DNA of 64,000 nucleotides, from assembly GCF_963677715.1 (NCBI RefSeq), contig NZ_OY782495.1, forward strand, positions 2,408,001 through 2,472,000, written 5' to 3'. The DNA comes from an uncultured Bacteroides sp. Lineage in GTDB: Bacteria; Bacteroidota; Bacteroidia; Bacteroidales; Bacteroidaceae. Made by a program: the position numbers and the translations under genes. Below, piece by piece: positions 55,819 to 64,000 of this stretch (the first letter of the stretch is position 1; each line of letters starts with the position of its first letter). Under the pieces are notes generated by a model. The model ran no database searches. It was not told where the DNA came from and was given only the letters and a program-made list of their open reading frames with translations.

Positions 55819-58800
55819 TTATTTTTCTTCTTCAGGTGTTTTGTCTATTTTCTTGCTCATTAGACTATAAGCTATAGGAGAAGCAATAAATATAGACGAC
55901 AGCGTACCAATGACAACACCCAGAATCATTGCAAACGCAAAGCTACGGATGGAGTCACCTCCCAGAATGAAGATACAAACCAATACAATTAATGTACTTA
56001 ATGATGTATTGATAGTACGTGCTAAAGTAGTATTCAGAGAATCATTAAATAGCTGTTTATGATCGCGTTTCGGATATAAGCCGAAGAACTCGCGCACACG
56101 ATCAAAAATAACCACTTTATCATTAATAGAATAACCGATAGCAGTCAAAATAGCTCCGATGAAGGTTTGATCTATTTCCAGGGAGAATGGAACAAAGCCC
56201 CACAATAAAGAGTATGCACCGATAATCATAACAGTATCACTTGCCAATGCTACTACAGAACCCACACTATATGCAATGTTACGGAAACGAAGCAGAATGT
56301 ACAAACCAATGGCAATTAATGAGAGAAGTACTGACCAGAATGCTGATACTTTAATGTCATCAGCTATACTAGGACCTACTTTTTGTGAACTAATGATACT
56401 ACCACCTGCATGGTTATCACGATCGGTAAAGGCGTGTAGTGTAATGTTGTTGGCCAACATAGGTTTTAATGCGGTATACAAATAAGCTTCTATTTCTGAG
56501 TCAACGGAATTAGAACTGTCTTCGATGCGATAATTCGTACTGATACGAACGGTTTTCTTGTCGGCTCCAACTGCAATGACACTGACATTGGCATCTTTAA
56601 ATTTGCTGGCAATCAGGTTGCGTACCTGCTCGGGCTCAACTTGTTTATCAAATTGAACTTTAAAGTTACGTCCGCCCGTAAAATCAATACTCTGGCTTAA
56701 ACCCCGGATAGCAAAAGAACCGACGCATACTATGATGATTGCACTTGTTATGAGGAGTGCTTTCTTATTAGACCCCATGAAATTGAAATGAGTGTCAACA
56801 AGTAAGTTCTTTGATATTTTTGAAGTAAAAGTAAGTTTGGTTAATTTCTCTTTTCCCAAATAGTATTCATAAACCAAACGGGTCATAAATACCGCTGTAA
56901 AGAAAGATATTATTATACCTATAATCAATGTCGTTGCAAAGCCGCGAATAGGGCCTGTTCCGAAATTAAAGAGGATAACGCCAGTGATTATAGAAGTTAA
57001 GTTGGAGTCAAAGATGGCAGAAAATGCATTTGAATAACCATCGGCCAAAGCCATTTTAACCCCTTTGCCACTTCGCAACTCCTCTTTGGTACGCTCATAG
57101 ATTAGTACATTGGCATCAACAGCCATACCGAGAGACAGCACCATACCGGCTATACCCGACATTGTTAATGCGGCCTGGAATGAAGAAAGAATTCCAAGTG
57201 TGAAGAAAAGGTTGAGTATTAATGCGCCGTTAGCAATCATACCGGGAACTATACCATACATCATGCACATGTAAATCATGAGCAGAATTAATGCTACTAT
57301 AAAGGAGAAAGCGCCGGCATTAATGGATGCTTGTCCCAGTGAAGGGCCAATGATATCTTCTTGTACAATGTGTGCGGGTGCAGGCATCTTTCCTGATTTC
57401 AGCACGTTTGCTAAATCCTTAGATTGTTCGGGAGTAAAATGTCCGGTGATTTGTGAGCGGCCACCTGTAATTTCAGAGTTAACATTCGGTGCGGAATATA
57501 CATATCCGTCTAATACGATAGCAATCGATTTGCCTATGTTCTGTTTGGTCATCAAAGCCCATCTTCTGGCACCGTCCGAATTCATTTCCATGCTAACAGC
57601 AGGCTTGCCCCATTGATCAAATTCATCTTTGGCGTTGTTTACGACATCGCCTTCAAGCGGAGCCTTTCCGTTTCGCTCTGTTGATTTGATTGCGTAAAGT
57701 TCAAATGTTTGTGCCTTGGGATCAAAATCTGCAGCCGAAACGCCCCATTTTAGGTGAAGTTCTTTTGGCAGTTCTTCTAATACTTCTTTCATGGCCAAAT
57801 ACTTATTGACTTCAGCAGTATCTTTATAATTGGCATAACCTACAATTGCACCTTGTCCGCTTGTATTGAACTGAAGGATAGCAGCCAGTGGATGCTCTTT
57901 CTTCATTTGCTCTATGTTAGCTGTCTCTGCTGTTTTTTCTGTTTCACCTTTGAGTGCTGCAGCAAGACTATCTGCCGCACTTCTTTCTTTGGGTGCAACC
58001 GCAGCAGTATTCATGGCAGGTTTTGTCGCAATGGAAGCAGAATCTACATTCGTAGAATCTGTAGTGCTTGTTTCGTTTGATAAAACGCTACGAAGTTTTG
58101 AATCAACAGTTTGCAGATAAGGAATTATTTCTTTTGCGTCATAAGTTTCCCAAAATTCCAAATTGGCGGAACCCTGGAGTAATCTTCTTACACGATCAGG
58201 TTCTTTGATTCCGGGAAGTTCAACCATAATACGACCCATTTTGTCTTCTAGACTTTGTATATTCGGCTGAACAACGCCAAAGCGGTCGATACGAGTACGG
58301 AGTACATTGTATGAGTTTTCGACAGCGGCTTTTACTTCTTCTCTAAGAACTTTTTCCACTTCTGCGTCAGATGACTTTTGAGTTAATTTATCTTTTAGCT
58401 GTTGAGTGGCAAATAATTCGGATAATCGGGCTCCTGGAGCTAATTTATGATATTCTTTTATGAATGAAGTGATAAAGTCGTCCTGACTTGTTGCCTGAAG
58501 TTTTGTTGCGTTGGCCAGCGCTTTGTTGAATGCCTCATCTGGTTTATCATCGGCCAGTGCTTTCACTACATCGCTAACTGATACTTCGAGAATAACGTTC
58601 ATTCCTCCTTTTAAGTCGAGTCCTAAACTAATCTCCATCTCACGGCACTGTTTGAACGTATAATTACCCAGCCATACTTTCTCGTTTGATAGAGAATCCA
58701 GGTAGTTTTGTTCTATCGTTACATCGCCTTTCGCATACTCTTTCGCCTTGTTGGTGTAGTAGCGAGTAACGAAGGAGAATGAGAGATAGAACACGCACAC

Positions 58801-58848
58801 CAGTGTGAGTAATATCGCAAAAACTTTAACAAATCCCTTGTTCTGCAT
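55819..58848 (-). CDS. secDF: Protein translocase subunit SecDF (fused)
   Basis: 1009 residues; SecD and SecF are joined in one chain. Works with SecYEG to pull proteins across the inner membrane using the ion gradient. SecD part: LGLDLKGGMNVILEV, the P1 head domain with a Ser/Thr/Ala-rich insert (about 255-310), then GMAVDANVLIYERTKEELR. SecF part: LSQSIDFTGGRNFKVQFD, TAIGYSINDKVVIFDRVRE. Twelve membrane segments expected. Fusion is usual in Bacteroidota. Confidence 0.97.
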   Translation of the reverse strand: MQNKGFVKVFAILLTLVCVFYLSFSFVTRYYTNKAKEYAKGDVTIEQNYLDSLSNEKVWLGNYTFKQCREMEISLGLDLKGGMNVILEVSVSDVVKALADDKPDEAFNKALANATKLQATSQDDFITSFIKEYHKLAPGARLSELFATQQLKDKLTQKSSDAEVEKVLREEVKAAVENSYNVLRTRIDRFGVVQPNIQSLEDKMGRIMVELPGIKEPDRVRRLLQGSANLEFWETYDAKEIIPYLQTVDSKLRSVLSNETSTTDSTNVDSASIATKPAMNTAAVAPKERSAADSLAAALKGETEKTAETANIEQMKKEHPLAAILQFNTSGQGAIVGYANYKDTAEVNKYLAMKEVLEELPKELHLKWGVSAADFDPKAQTFELYAIKSTERNGKAPLEGDVVNNAKDEFDQWGKPAVSMEMNSDGARRWALMTKQNIGKSIAIVLDGYVYSAPNVNSEITGGRSQITGHFTPEQSKDLANVLKSGKMPAPAHIVQEDIIGPSLGQASINAGAFSFIVALILLMIYMCMMYGIVPGMIANGALILNLFFTLGILSSFQAALTMSGIAGMVLSLGMAVDANVLIYERTKEELRSGKGVKMALADGYSNAFSAIFDSNLTSIITGVILFNFGTGPIRGFATTLIIGIIISFFTAVFMTRLVYEYYLGKEKLTKLTFTSKISKNLLVDTHFNFMGSNKKALLITSAIIIVCVGSFAIRGLSQSIDFTGGRNFKVQFDKQVEPEQVRNLIASKFKDANVSVIAVGADKKTVRISTNYRIEDSSNSVDSEIEAYLYTALKPMLANNITLHAFTDRDNHAGGSIISSQKVGPSIADDIKVSAFWSVLLSLIAIGLYILLRFRNIAYSVGSVVALASDTVMIIGAYSLLWGFVPFSLEIDQTFIGAILTAIGYSINDKVVIFDRVREFFGLYPKRDHKQLFNDSLNTTLARTINTSLSTLIVLVCIFILGGDSIRSFAFAMILGVVIGTLSSIFIASPIAYSLMSKKIDKTPEEEK

Positions 58849-58905
58849 TTTACTTTTAATTTATATGATTGCTTTTTATATTAATTTCTGTTGTATATAA
58901 GGCTG

Positions 58906-58913
58906 CAAATATA
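58906..58913 (-). promoter_or_regulatory. -7 element for secDF
   Basis: TATATTTG on the minus strand, exact TAnnTTTG match, 57 bp before the secDF start. Confidence 0.6.
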
Positions 58914-59069
58914 GCTTTTTTTTCACATTAAGACATAATTGAGCTTAAATATTTAGAGGATAAACTCTATTTTATCCTTTCTTAGGCTCAGTAACTTTAC
59001 AGTTTGTCTGGTTTGTTATAAATGTTCAGCTTTCAGCTTTTTGTTGTATTTGCTATCTGACAAGCATGA

Positions 59070-59113
59070 AAAAAACCTCAGTAAAAAGCAATCCTTTTTT
59101 GAAGCTTTCTGAG
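59070..59113 (-). terminator. Probable terminator of the rhomboid-dcp operon
   Basis: CTCAG (59077-59081) pairs with CTGAG (59109-59113), extended by an imperfect AAAGC/GCTTT stem, and is followed on the minus strand by a T-run. It is 34 bp after the dcp stop codon. Confidence 0.6.
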
Positions 59114-59146
59114 ATAACATAGACAAATAATAGACTTTCATTGGCG

Positions 59147-61234
59147 CTATTTCATGCCTCTGTCTTTTAACATTGCATCCATTTGAGGTTCGGACCCCCG
59201 GAACTTTTTATACAGAACCATCGGGTCTTCACTGTTCCCTTTTTCGAGTATATTTTTGCGGAAAAGATCAGCCGTTTGCTTGTCAAAAATTCCATGTTCC
59301 TTGAATGTTTCAAAAGCATCTGAATCGAGAACATTCGCCCATAAATAGCTATAATATCCGGCTGCATATCCACCAATTATATGATTAAAATAAGTGGTAC
59401 GATAGCGGGGAGCGATCTCTGGTATTAATCCTAATTTATCCATAGCCTTCTGCTCATAAGTGATTACGTTTAAGTTCTTCACGTCAGTGAGGTTATGAAG
59501 ATTCATGTCGAGAATGGCGGCGGCGAGAAGTTCAGTTGTCATAAATCCCTGATTAAAGGTTTTTTGGTTTACCAGTTTTTCAATTAGCGAGTCGGGCATA
59601 CTCTCTCCCGTTTGATAATGCTTAGCATACATTTTAAGAACTTCGGGTTCTGTAGCCCAATGTTCCATTACTTGCGAGGGCAGTTCTACAAAATCTCTTG
59701 CTACATTGGTTCCTGAAATTCCGGAGTAATTACACTCGCTTAACAGCCCGTGCAGTGCGTGTCCGAATTCATGAAAAAGAGTTTCAACTTCGTCGAGTGT
59801 AAGTAAGGAAGGTGCATTACCTACTGGCTTGGTGAAACTGGCTACGTTGCAAATTAGCGGACGTATGCCCGCTTGTTGTTCACGATAATTGCTCATCCAT
59901 GCACCCCCGCTTTTTCCCGGGCGTGGGAAGTAATCAAGATATAGAACGCCAAGATGGGATCCGTCAGCATCTTTAGCTTCAAATACCTCTACATCCGGAT
60001 GATAAACCGTTATGTCTTTTAATGGGGTTAGTGTAATGCCGTATAGCTTTTTAGCAACGGTAAAGGCACCTTCGCGCACATTCTCAAGTTTAAAATAAGG
60101 TTTGATTTCTTCTTCGTTGATATTGTATTTTTCTTTGCGAAGCTTTTCAGTGTAATACCACCAATCCCAGGCTGCTAACTTCTCATTTTTGCCTTCTTTG
60201 TCCATTAGCTTTTGTAGCTCAGCTGCTTCTGCTTTAGCTTTGGGTAGCGAATAACCCCAAAGCTTATTGAGAAAGCTCATAACAGTAGCCGAATTCTTGG
60301 CCATTGTATTATCGAGTACAAAGTTCGAGTAGCAATCGAATCCCAAAAGTTTAGCTTTCTCTAGGCGAAGGGCAACTATTTGTGTAATGGTTTTTTTATT
60401 ATCATTTTTATCATTATTGTTTCCTCTATTAGTGTATGCTTTATATATCTTTTCTCTTAATGCTCTGTTTTCGGAGTATTGCAGAAAAGGTAATCGACTT
60501 GCATCGTTAAGGGTGAATAGCCACTTCCCTTTTTCTCCGATAGCTTTTGCTTCTTGTGCGGCACTCTGGCAGAACCAATCCGGCAGACCGGCTAAATCAG
60601 CCTTTTTACTTATAATTAGTTTGAAGGCATTGTTCTCATTTAGAATATTGTTGCTGAAAGTTAGGCCAAGCGTAGATAACTCTTTGTTGACTTCTCTTAG
60701 CCGAGCTTGTTGCTCCATGTTTAAGTTAGCACCTGCGCGAACAAAATTCTTGTATGTCTCGTCTAGTAAGCGTAGTTGTTCTGTTGTAAGTCCTAATGAG
60801 TCTTTTTGCTGATGTATTGAATTTATTCTTTTAAAGAGCTCTTTATTTAAATAAATATTGTCACTATGTTCTGAAAGAACAGGGGCTATTTTGATGGATA
60901 GTTTCGTTAATTCATCTGTTGTTTCAGCATCAGTCATATTAAAGAATATGGCACTAACGCGTGCTAGAATCGGATCACTATTATCTAATGCTACGATTGT
61001 ATTATCGAAAGTAGGTGTTTCTTTGTTTTCAATGACTTTGCGAATATTTTTATTTTGTTCTTCTATCCCTTTGTAGAAAGCGGGTTCATAATGTTCTATT
61101 TTTATTTTATCAAAGGGCGGAGTTCCAAATTCTGTTTTGAATTCAGTTAAGAAAGGATTGTTTTCTATTGGAGTGGCACAAGAATACATCATGTAGCATG
61201 CAGTTAAAATGAATATTGTTTTTTTTGTTTTCAT
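59147..61234 (-). CDS. dcp: M3-family zinc peptidase, peptidyl-dipeptidase Dcp-like lipoprotein
   Basis: 695 residues. Signal with a possible lipobox (MMYSC) then ATPIENN, so envelope-attached. The thimet-oligopeptidase fold contains HEFGHALHG with zinc ligands H488 and H492 and catalytic E489. The N-terminal PPFDKIKIEHYEPAFYKGIEEQ is typical of Dcp/oligopeptidase A. Likely removes dipeptides from the C-termini of periplasmic peptides. Last gene of a four-gene run, 19 bp after the EEP gene. Confidence 0.93.
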   Translation of the reverse strand: MKTKKTIFILTACYMMYSCATPIENNPFLTEFKTEFGTPPFDKIKIEHYEPAFYKGIEEQNKNIRKVIENKETPTFDNTIVALDNSDPILARVSAIFFNMTDAETTDELTKLSIKIAPVLSEHSDNIYLNKELFKRINSIHQQKDSLGLTTEQLRLLDETYKNFVRAGANLNMEQQARLREVNKELSTLGLTFSNNILNENNAFKLIISKKADLAGLPDWFCQSAAQEAKAIGEKGKWLFTLNDASRLPFLQYSENRALREKIYKAYTNRGNNNDKNDNKKTITQIVALRLEKAKLLGFDCYSNFVLDNTMAKNSATVMSFLNKLWGYSLPKAKAEAAELQKLMDKEGKNEKLAAWDWWYYTEKLRKEKYNINEEEIKPYFKLENVREGAFTVAKKLYGITLTPLKDITVYHPDVEVFEAKDADGSHLGVLYLDYFPRPGKSGGAWMSNYREQQAGIRPLICNVASFTKPVGNAPSLLTLDEVETLFHEFGHALHGLLSECNYSGISGTNVARDFVELPSQVMEHWATEPEVLKMYAKHYQTGESMPDSLIEKLVNQKTFNQGFMTTELLAAAILDMNLHNLTDVKNLNVITYEQKAMDKLGLIPEIAPRYRTTYFNHIIGGYAAGYYSYLWANVLDSDAFETFKEHGIFDKQTADLFRKNILEKGNSEDPMVLYKKFRGSEPQMDAMLKDRGMK

Positions 61235-61253
61235 ACTATTATTCTTTAGGTAT

Positions 61254-62345
61254 TTATTGCTTCGAGAGATAACACCAGATAGGATAATGGTCGGAATCTT
61301 TTATAGACCGGTCTACAGTGCAATTATAGGCTTTTAAATTTTTGCTGGTTAATATGTTGTCTATCCGAAAGAAGAACTTATTCTGGTTGTAAGAAATGCC
61401 CAATCCTTGTCCCGACTCAGTAAATGCGTCGGCAAGATTCTGAGCTATGACTCTGTGTGTATACGATATGGGAGTGTCGTTAAAGTCTCCGCATACGATA
61501 ATATAAGGATGCTGCGAAGAGTCTATCTCTTTCTCTATGGTTCGTGCTTGTACTGCTCGGATGGCTGAGGCTTCTGCTAGTTTGTTTACCAACTGCCGTG
61601 CGCCATTTTTTACTTTCTCTGCTTCAGGTGCATTTAGCATGTCTTCATAAATATCTTTGTCTCTTTTTGTTAGCTTATTTGACTCTAGATGGTTGTTAAT
61701 CAAGGTTATTGTATCATCATCTATTTTTAATTCGTAAACTACAGATCCATTGTAGGCACTTTCATATTTCAAAATCCGAGAGGATAGGATGGGAAATTTA
61801 GAATAGCAGGCGATTCTATTTGCACTTCCTTTCTTGCCGATGGATTTAATGCTTTTATATGGATATGCCTGGAGGCTTTTGTCGATAGCATGCTGAGTGA
61901 GATGTTTGCTGTTTGTTGTAGAGGCATATTCTTGCATGCATATGATGTCGGCCTGGCTATTCTGAATATAATTTAATATTGGGCTTTCTCCTTCTTCTAA
62001 CTTTAAGTTATCAAAAGCCATTATATTATAAGACAGAATCTTAAATTTATTATCCGGTAGCGTTTTTGTGTGGAAATTAATGGGTATATAAGTCCTTATT
62101 TGTGGGTAACAGAAGAGGAAACCGCATAGAGCCAGTAGAGCAAATTTGTATTGGACAATTAGCCAGAAGATAAAAAAGAAAATATTGATTAGAAGGAATA
62201 TAGGAAAGAGAAGGCCCAAACATGATTCTATCGGGTGCACATCCGGACGAATATGCGGGCTATAAGCAGCTAATAGAAGTAATGCTACAAAAAGCGCATT
62301 GACGACCAGAATCAGATAAGCGACCAGTCTGCCGATATGTTTCAT
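61254..62345 (-). CDS. Membrane-anchored endonuclease/exonuclease/phosphatase-family protein
   Basis: 363 residues. Three hydrophobic segments at about 8-30, 42-62 and 66-85 anchor the N-terminus. The EEP hydrolase domain spans about 100-363: LSYNIMAFDN, ICMQEYAST with the metal Glu, LINNHLES, VCGDFNDTPISY, and the terminal SDHYPIWCYL with the catalytic His. Substrate could be a nucleic acid, phospholipid or inositol phosphate; not deducible. It starts 5 bp after the rhomboid gene upstream. Confidence 0.9.
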   Translation of the reverse strand: MKHIGRLVAYLILVVNALFVALLLLAAYSPHIRPDVHPIESCLGLLFPIFLLINIFFFIFWLIVQYKFALLALCGFLFCYPQIRTYIPINFHTKTLPDNKFKILSYNIMAFDNLKLEEGESPILNYIQNSQADIICMQEYASTTNSKHLTQHAIDKSLQAYPYKSIKSIGKKGSANRIACYSKFPILSSRILKYESAYNGSVVYELKIDDDTITLINNHLESNKLTKRDKDIYEDMLNAPEAEKVKNGARQLVNKLAEASAIRAVQARTIEKEIDSSQHPYIIVCGDFNDTPISYTHRVIAQNLADAFTESGQGLGISYNQNKFFFRIDNILTSKNLKAYNCTVDRSIKDSDHYPIWCYLSKQ

Positions 62346-62350
62346 CCTTT

Positions 62351-63247
62351 TTATCTTTTACTTGCGTCAAACAGACTTTTCTTTTCTTCGGTGCTTAAGC
62401 TTTCGTAACCGGATTTTTTGAGCTTTTCCAGGATACGATCTATTTCGTCCGATTGTGCTTTTTTATGAGCGTTATAGTCATAATCCCTTGGGTCCCGGTT
62501 GTAATGTACTTCCATCTTTGGCTTGCGGCGATGCCATGTCTTTTTATCAAATAGACGCAAAAAAAGGTCCAGGGGTTTATTAATCCATGAAGTAACGTCA
62601 GTGCCCCGCTTTAAACTGGCGGCAAACCAAAGGCCGGCTAATGCTCCGCCTAAATGCGCTATGTGCCCACCGGCATTCTGAGAAGTAACAAATAACAAAT
62701 CGGTTAGCAATACGATGAGTGCTATATATTTTAGGCGTATAGAACCAAATAAGAAGAGTTGCACGCGGTAATTGGGTTCGCGATAAGCTGTTGCCATCAC
62801 AATGGCCAATACAGAAGCAGACGCTCCAACCATTGTAGAGAGAGCTACAGAGGAAGCGAAATACGGGAAAATGTTATAAGAAAGAATATAAAAAAGTCCA
62901 CCGCAAATTCCACCTAATAAATAAAGACCCCGCAGGTGTTTGGCAGAGAAAAAAGAAAGGAATAATGAGCCAAACCAGTAGAGCCATAGCATATTAAATA
63001 ATATATGCATAAAGCCTGCATGCATGAACATATAAGTGATAATGGACCATGGTTGGCTAGCCAAACGAGTGAGTGATGCTGGCAATTCTAGAAATCCAAG
63101 AAATCCGGCGGTACTTCTATTAAAAAGCTGTAGGAATACAGAGAGTAATGTCGTAACGAGGAAGACAGCTGTATTGATATAAATCAGCTGAATAAAAATA
63201 TTCCCCCTGCGAAAAGATTCCCTTATGTCAGAAATAATGTGAGCCAT
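62351..63247 (-). CDS. Rhomboid intramembrane serine protease with C-terminal DUF6576-like tail
   Basis: 298 residues. Six membrane helices; nucleophile S143 in GASAS and H198 in HIAHLGG. Residues about 215-298 form a cytoplasmic basic tail (DPRDYDYNAHKKAQSDEID; LSTEEKKSLFDASKR) resembling DUF6576, found on Bacteroidota rhomboids. Cuts membrane proteins within or near the membrane. It overlaps the end of the other rhomboid gene by 20 bp. Confidence 0.93.
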   Translation of the reverse strand: MAHIISDIRESFRRGNIFIQLIYINTAVFLVTTLLSVFLQLFNRSTAGFLGFLELPASLTRLASQPWSIITYMFMHAGFMHILFNMLWLYWFGSLFLSFFSAKHLRGLYLLGGICGGLFYILSYNIFPYFASSVALSTMVGASASVLAIVMATAYREPNYRVQLFLFGSIRLKYIALIVLLTDLLFVTSQNAGGHIAHLGGALAGLWFAASLKRGTDVTSWINKPLDLFLRLFDKKTWHRRKPKMEVHYNRDPRDYDYNAHKKAQSDEIDRILEKLKKSGYESLSTEEKKSLFDASKR

Positions 63248-63902
63248 TGTTATTCTTTTTTTTCCAGTACATAATCAAGATGAAACCAAATATCATTCCA
63301 CCTAAATGTGCGAAATGTGCTACTTTATCGCTCGGATTATTGGCAAAACCTGAGTACAATTCTATGAGGGCATATCCAATAACAAAATACTTGGCTTTGA
63401 TTGGCATCGGCAATGGGAATATAAACAGTTGTTGGTTTGGGAAAATCATGCCAAAGGCAAGTAGGATAGCATAAATTGCTCCTGAAGCCCCAACCGTTGT
63501 CATCATATTTAAATATTCATTCATAGGAATGATTGCCGTGCCGATATTTACACTGCTATAATCCGATAAAACCATTTCATATTGAATGAATTGTACTATT
63601 TCCTGGATGATGCCGGCTCCGACGCCACAAAAAAGATAGTAGAATAAGAATTTTTTCGGGCCCCATGTTTGTTCCAATATACGCCCGAACATCCAAACGG
63701 CAAACATGTTGAAAAAAATATGAGAGAATCCCCCGTGCATAAACATGTACGAGAATAGTTGGACGACATTAAATTTATCGGCCATGAAGAAATGCAGGCC
63801 TAGGTAATCAGCTAAATCAATACCATATCTTTGGGCAACAATTCCTCCAAGAAAGAACAGTATATTTATAATTATTAGGTTCTTTGTTACTGTGGGCATC
63901 AT
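63228..63902 (-). CDS. Rhomboid intramembrane serine protease
   Basis: 224 residues. Six membrane helices; MHGGFSHIFFNMFAVWMFG in the second helix region, nucleophile S140 in GASGA and H199 in HFAHLGG. A complete core rhomboid without the tail of its neighbour. First gene of the run rhomboid, rhomboid, EEP hydrolase, Dcp. Codons overlap the next gene's start by 20 bp, suggesting coupled translation. Confidence 0.93.
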   Translation of the reverse strand: MMPTVTKNLIIINILFFLGGIVAQRYGIDLADYLGLHFFMADKFNVVQLFSYMFMHGGFSHIFFNMFAVWMFGRILEQTWGPKKFLFYYLFCGVGAGIIQEIVQFIQYEMVLSDYSSVNIGTAIIPMNEYLNMMTTVGASGAIYAILLAFGMIFPNQQLFIFPLPMPIKAKYFVIGYALIELYSGFANNPSDKVAHFAHLGGMIFGFILIMYWKKKNNNGSHYF

Positions 63903-63945
63903 ATTTTATAAGTCTTTTTTTAAGTTGAAACACTCTACATTGCTG

Positions 63946-63953
63946 CAAAAATA
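63946..63953 (-). promoter_or_regulatory. -7 element for the rhomboid operon
   Basis: TATTTTTG on the minus strand, exact TAnnTTTG match, 43 bp before the first rhomboid start. The rest of the window to 64000 holds no further gene. Confidence 0.55.
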
Positions 63954-64000
63954 CGAATAAATTCTGTTCTATAGCAGGAAAAAGCTTCCGTATTTGTTCT

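Overview
The window looks like a chromosomal segment of a Bacteroides-type bacterium (phylum Bacteroidota). Evidence: SusC/SusD outer-membrane pairs, a SusR-like regulator, a SecDF fusion, lipoproteins with acidic residues after the lipid-bearing cysteine, an ATP-type PEP carboxykinase, and many start regions preceded by the Bacteroides -7 element TAnnTTTG instead of a sigma-70 -10 box. No transposon, phage, CRISPR array, rRNA or plasmid function was seen. Almost all genes are intact housekeeping or envelope genes.

Layout. 1-3.6 kb: end of an unidentified gene, a zinc-less sirtuin, two FKBP-type prolyl isomerases (one cytosolic, one lipoprotein), an Lrp regulator and a DUF4491 membrane protein. 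3.67 kb: tRNA(CAT). 4.0-9.9 kb: a MarR-controlled RND efflux operon (adaptor, pump, TolC). 9.97-10.08 kb: a degenerate 22-bp tandem array. 10.3-17.0 kb: an ECF sigma factor, a small membrane protein and a second full RND set (TolC, adaptor, pump). 17.1-22.6 kb, minus strand: YifB-like ATPase, a TlpA-like lipoprotein that has lost its CxxC, a large TPR/OmpA-like lipoprotein, and XerD. 22.7-26.8 kb: aroQ, pyruvate kinase, O-methyltransferase, rbfA and a LolC/E-type permease, packed as an operon. 27.0-38.2 kb: a compact starch/malto-oligosaccharide utilisation locus (SusR-like regulator, SusC, SusD, SusE-like, GH13 amylase lipoprotein, GH97 SusB). 38.4-44.9 kb, minus: YfhO-like protein, adenosylhomocysteinase, an acyl-CoA synthetase and its XRE-cupin regulator. 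45.2-46.5 kb: a DUF134 regulator and two NifX/NafY-like proteins. 46.6-52 kb: a second 22-bp array, rpsO, typA, pckA and upp. 52-55 kb: 2-oxoacid:ferredoxin oxidoreductase. 55.3 kb: tRNA-Arg(CCT). 55.8-63.9 kb, minus: secDF, then an operon of two rhomboid proteases, an EEP-family hydrolase and an M3 dipeptidase.

How genes work together: the starch locus binds glucans (SusD/E), cuts them at the surface (GH13), imports them (SusC) and releases glucose in the periplasm (GH97). Pyruvate kinase, PEP carboxykinase and the ferredoxin-linked 2-oxoacid enzyme belong to central carbon flow in an anaerobe. The two RND systems lie head to tail but appear to have separate control (MarR versus ECF sigma).

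I did not find a clear, wholly new multi-gene system. The least explained items are the two intergenic arrays that share a 22-bp period, several long perfect palindromes, an operator-like palindrome inside the DUF134 promoter, a possible structured RNA between typA and pckA, and a thioredoxin-fold protein without its redox cysteines.
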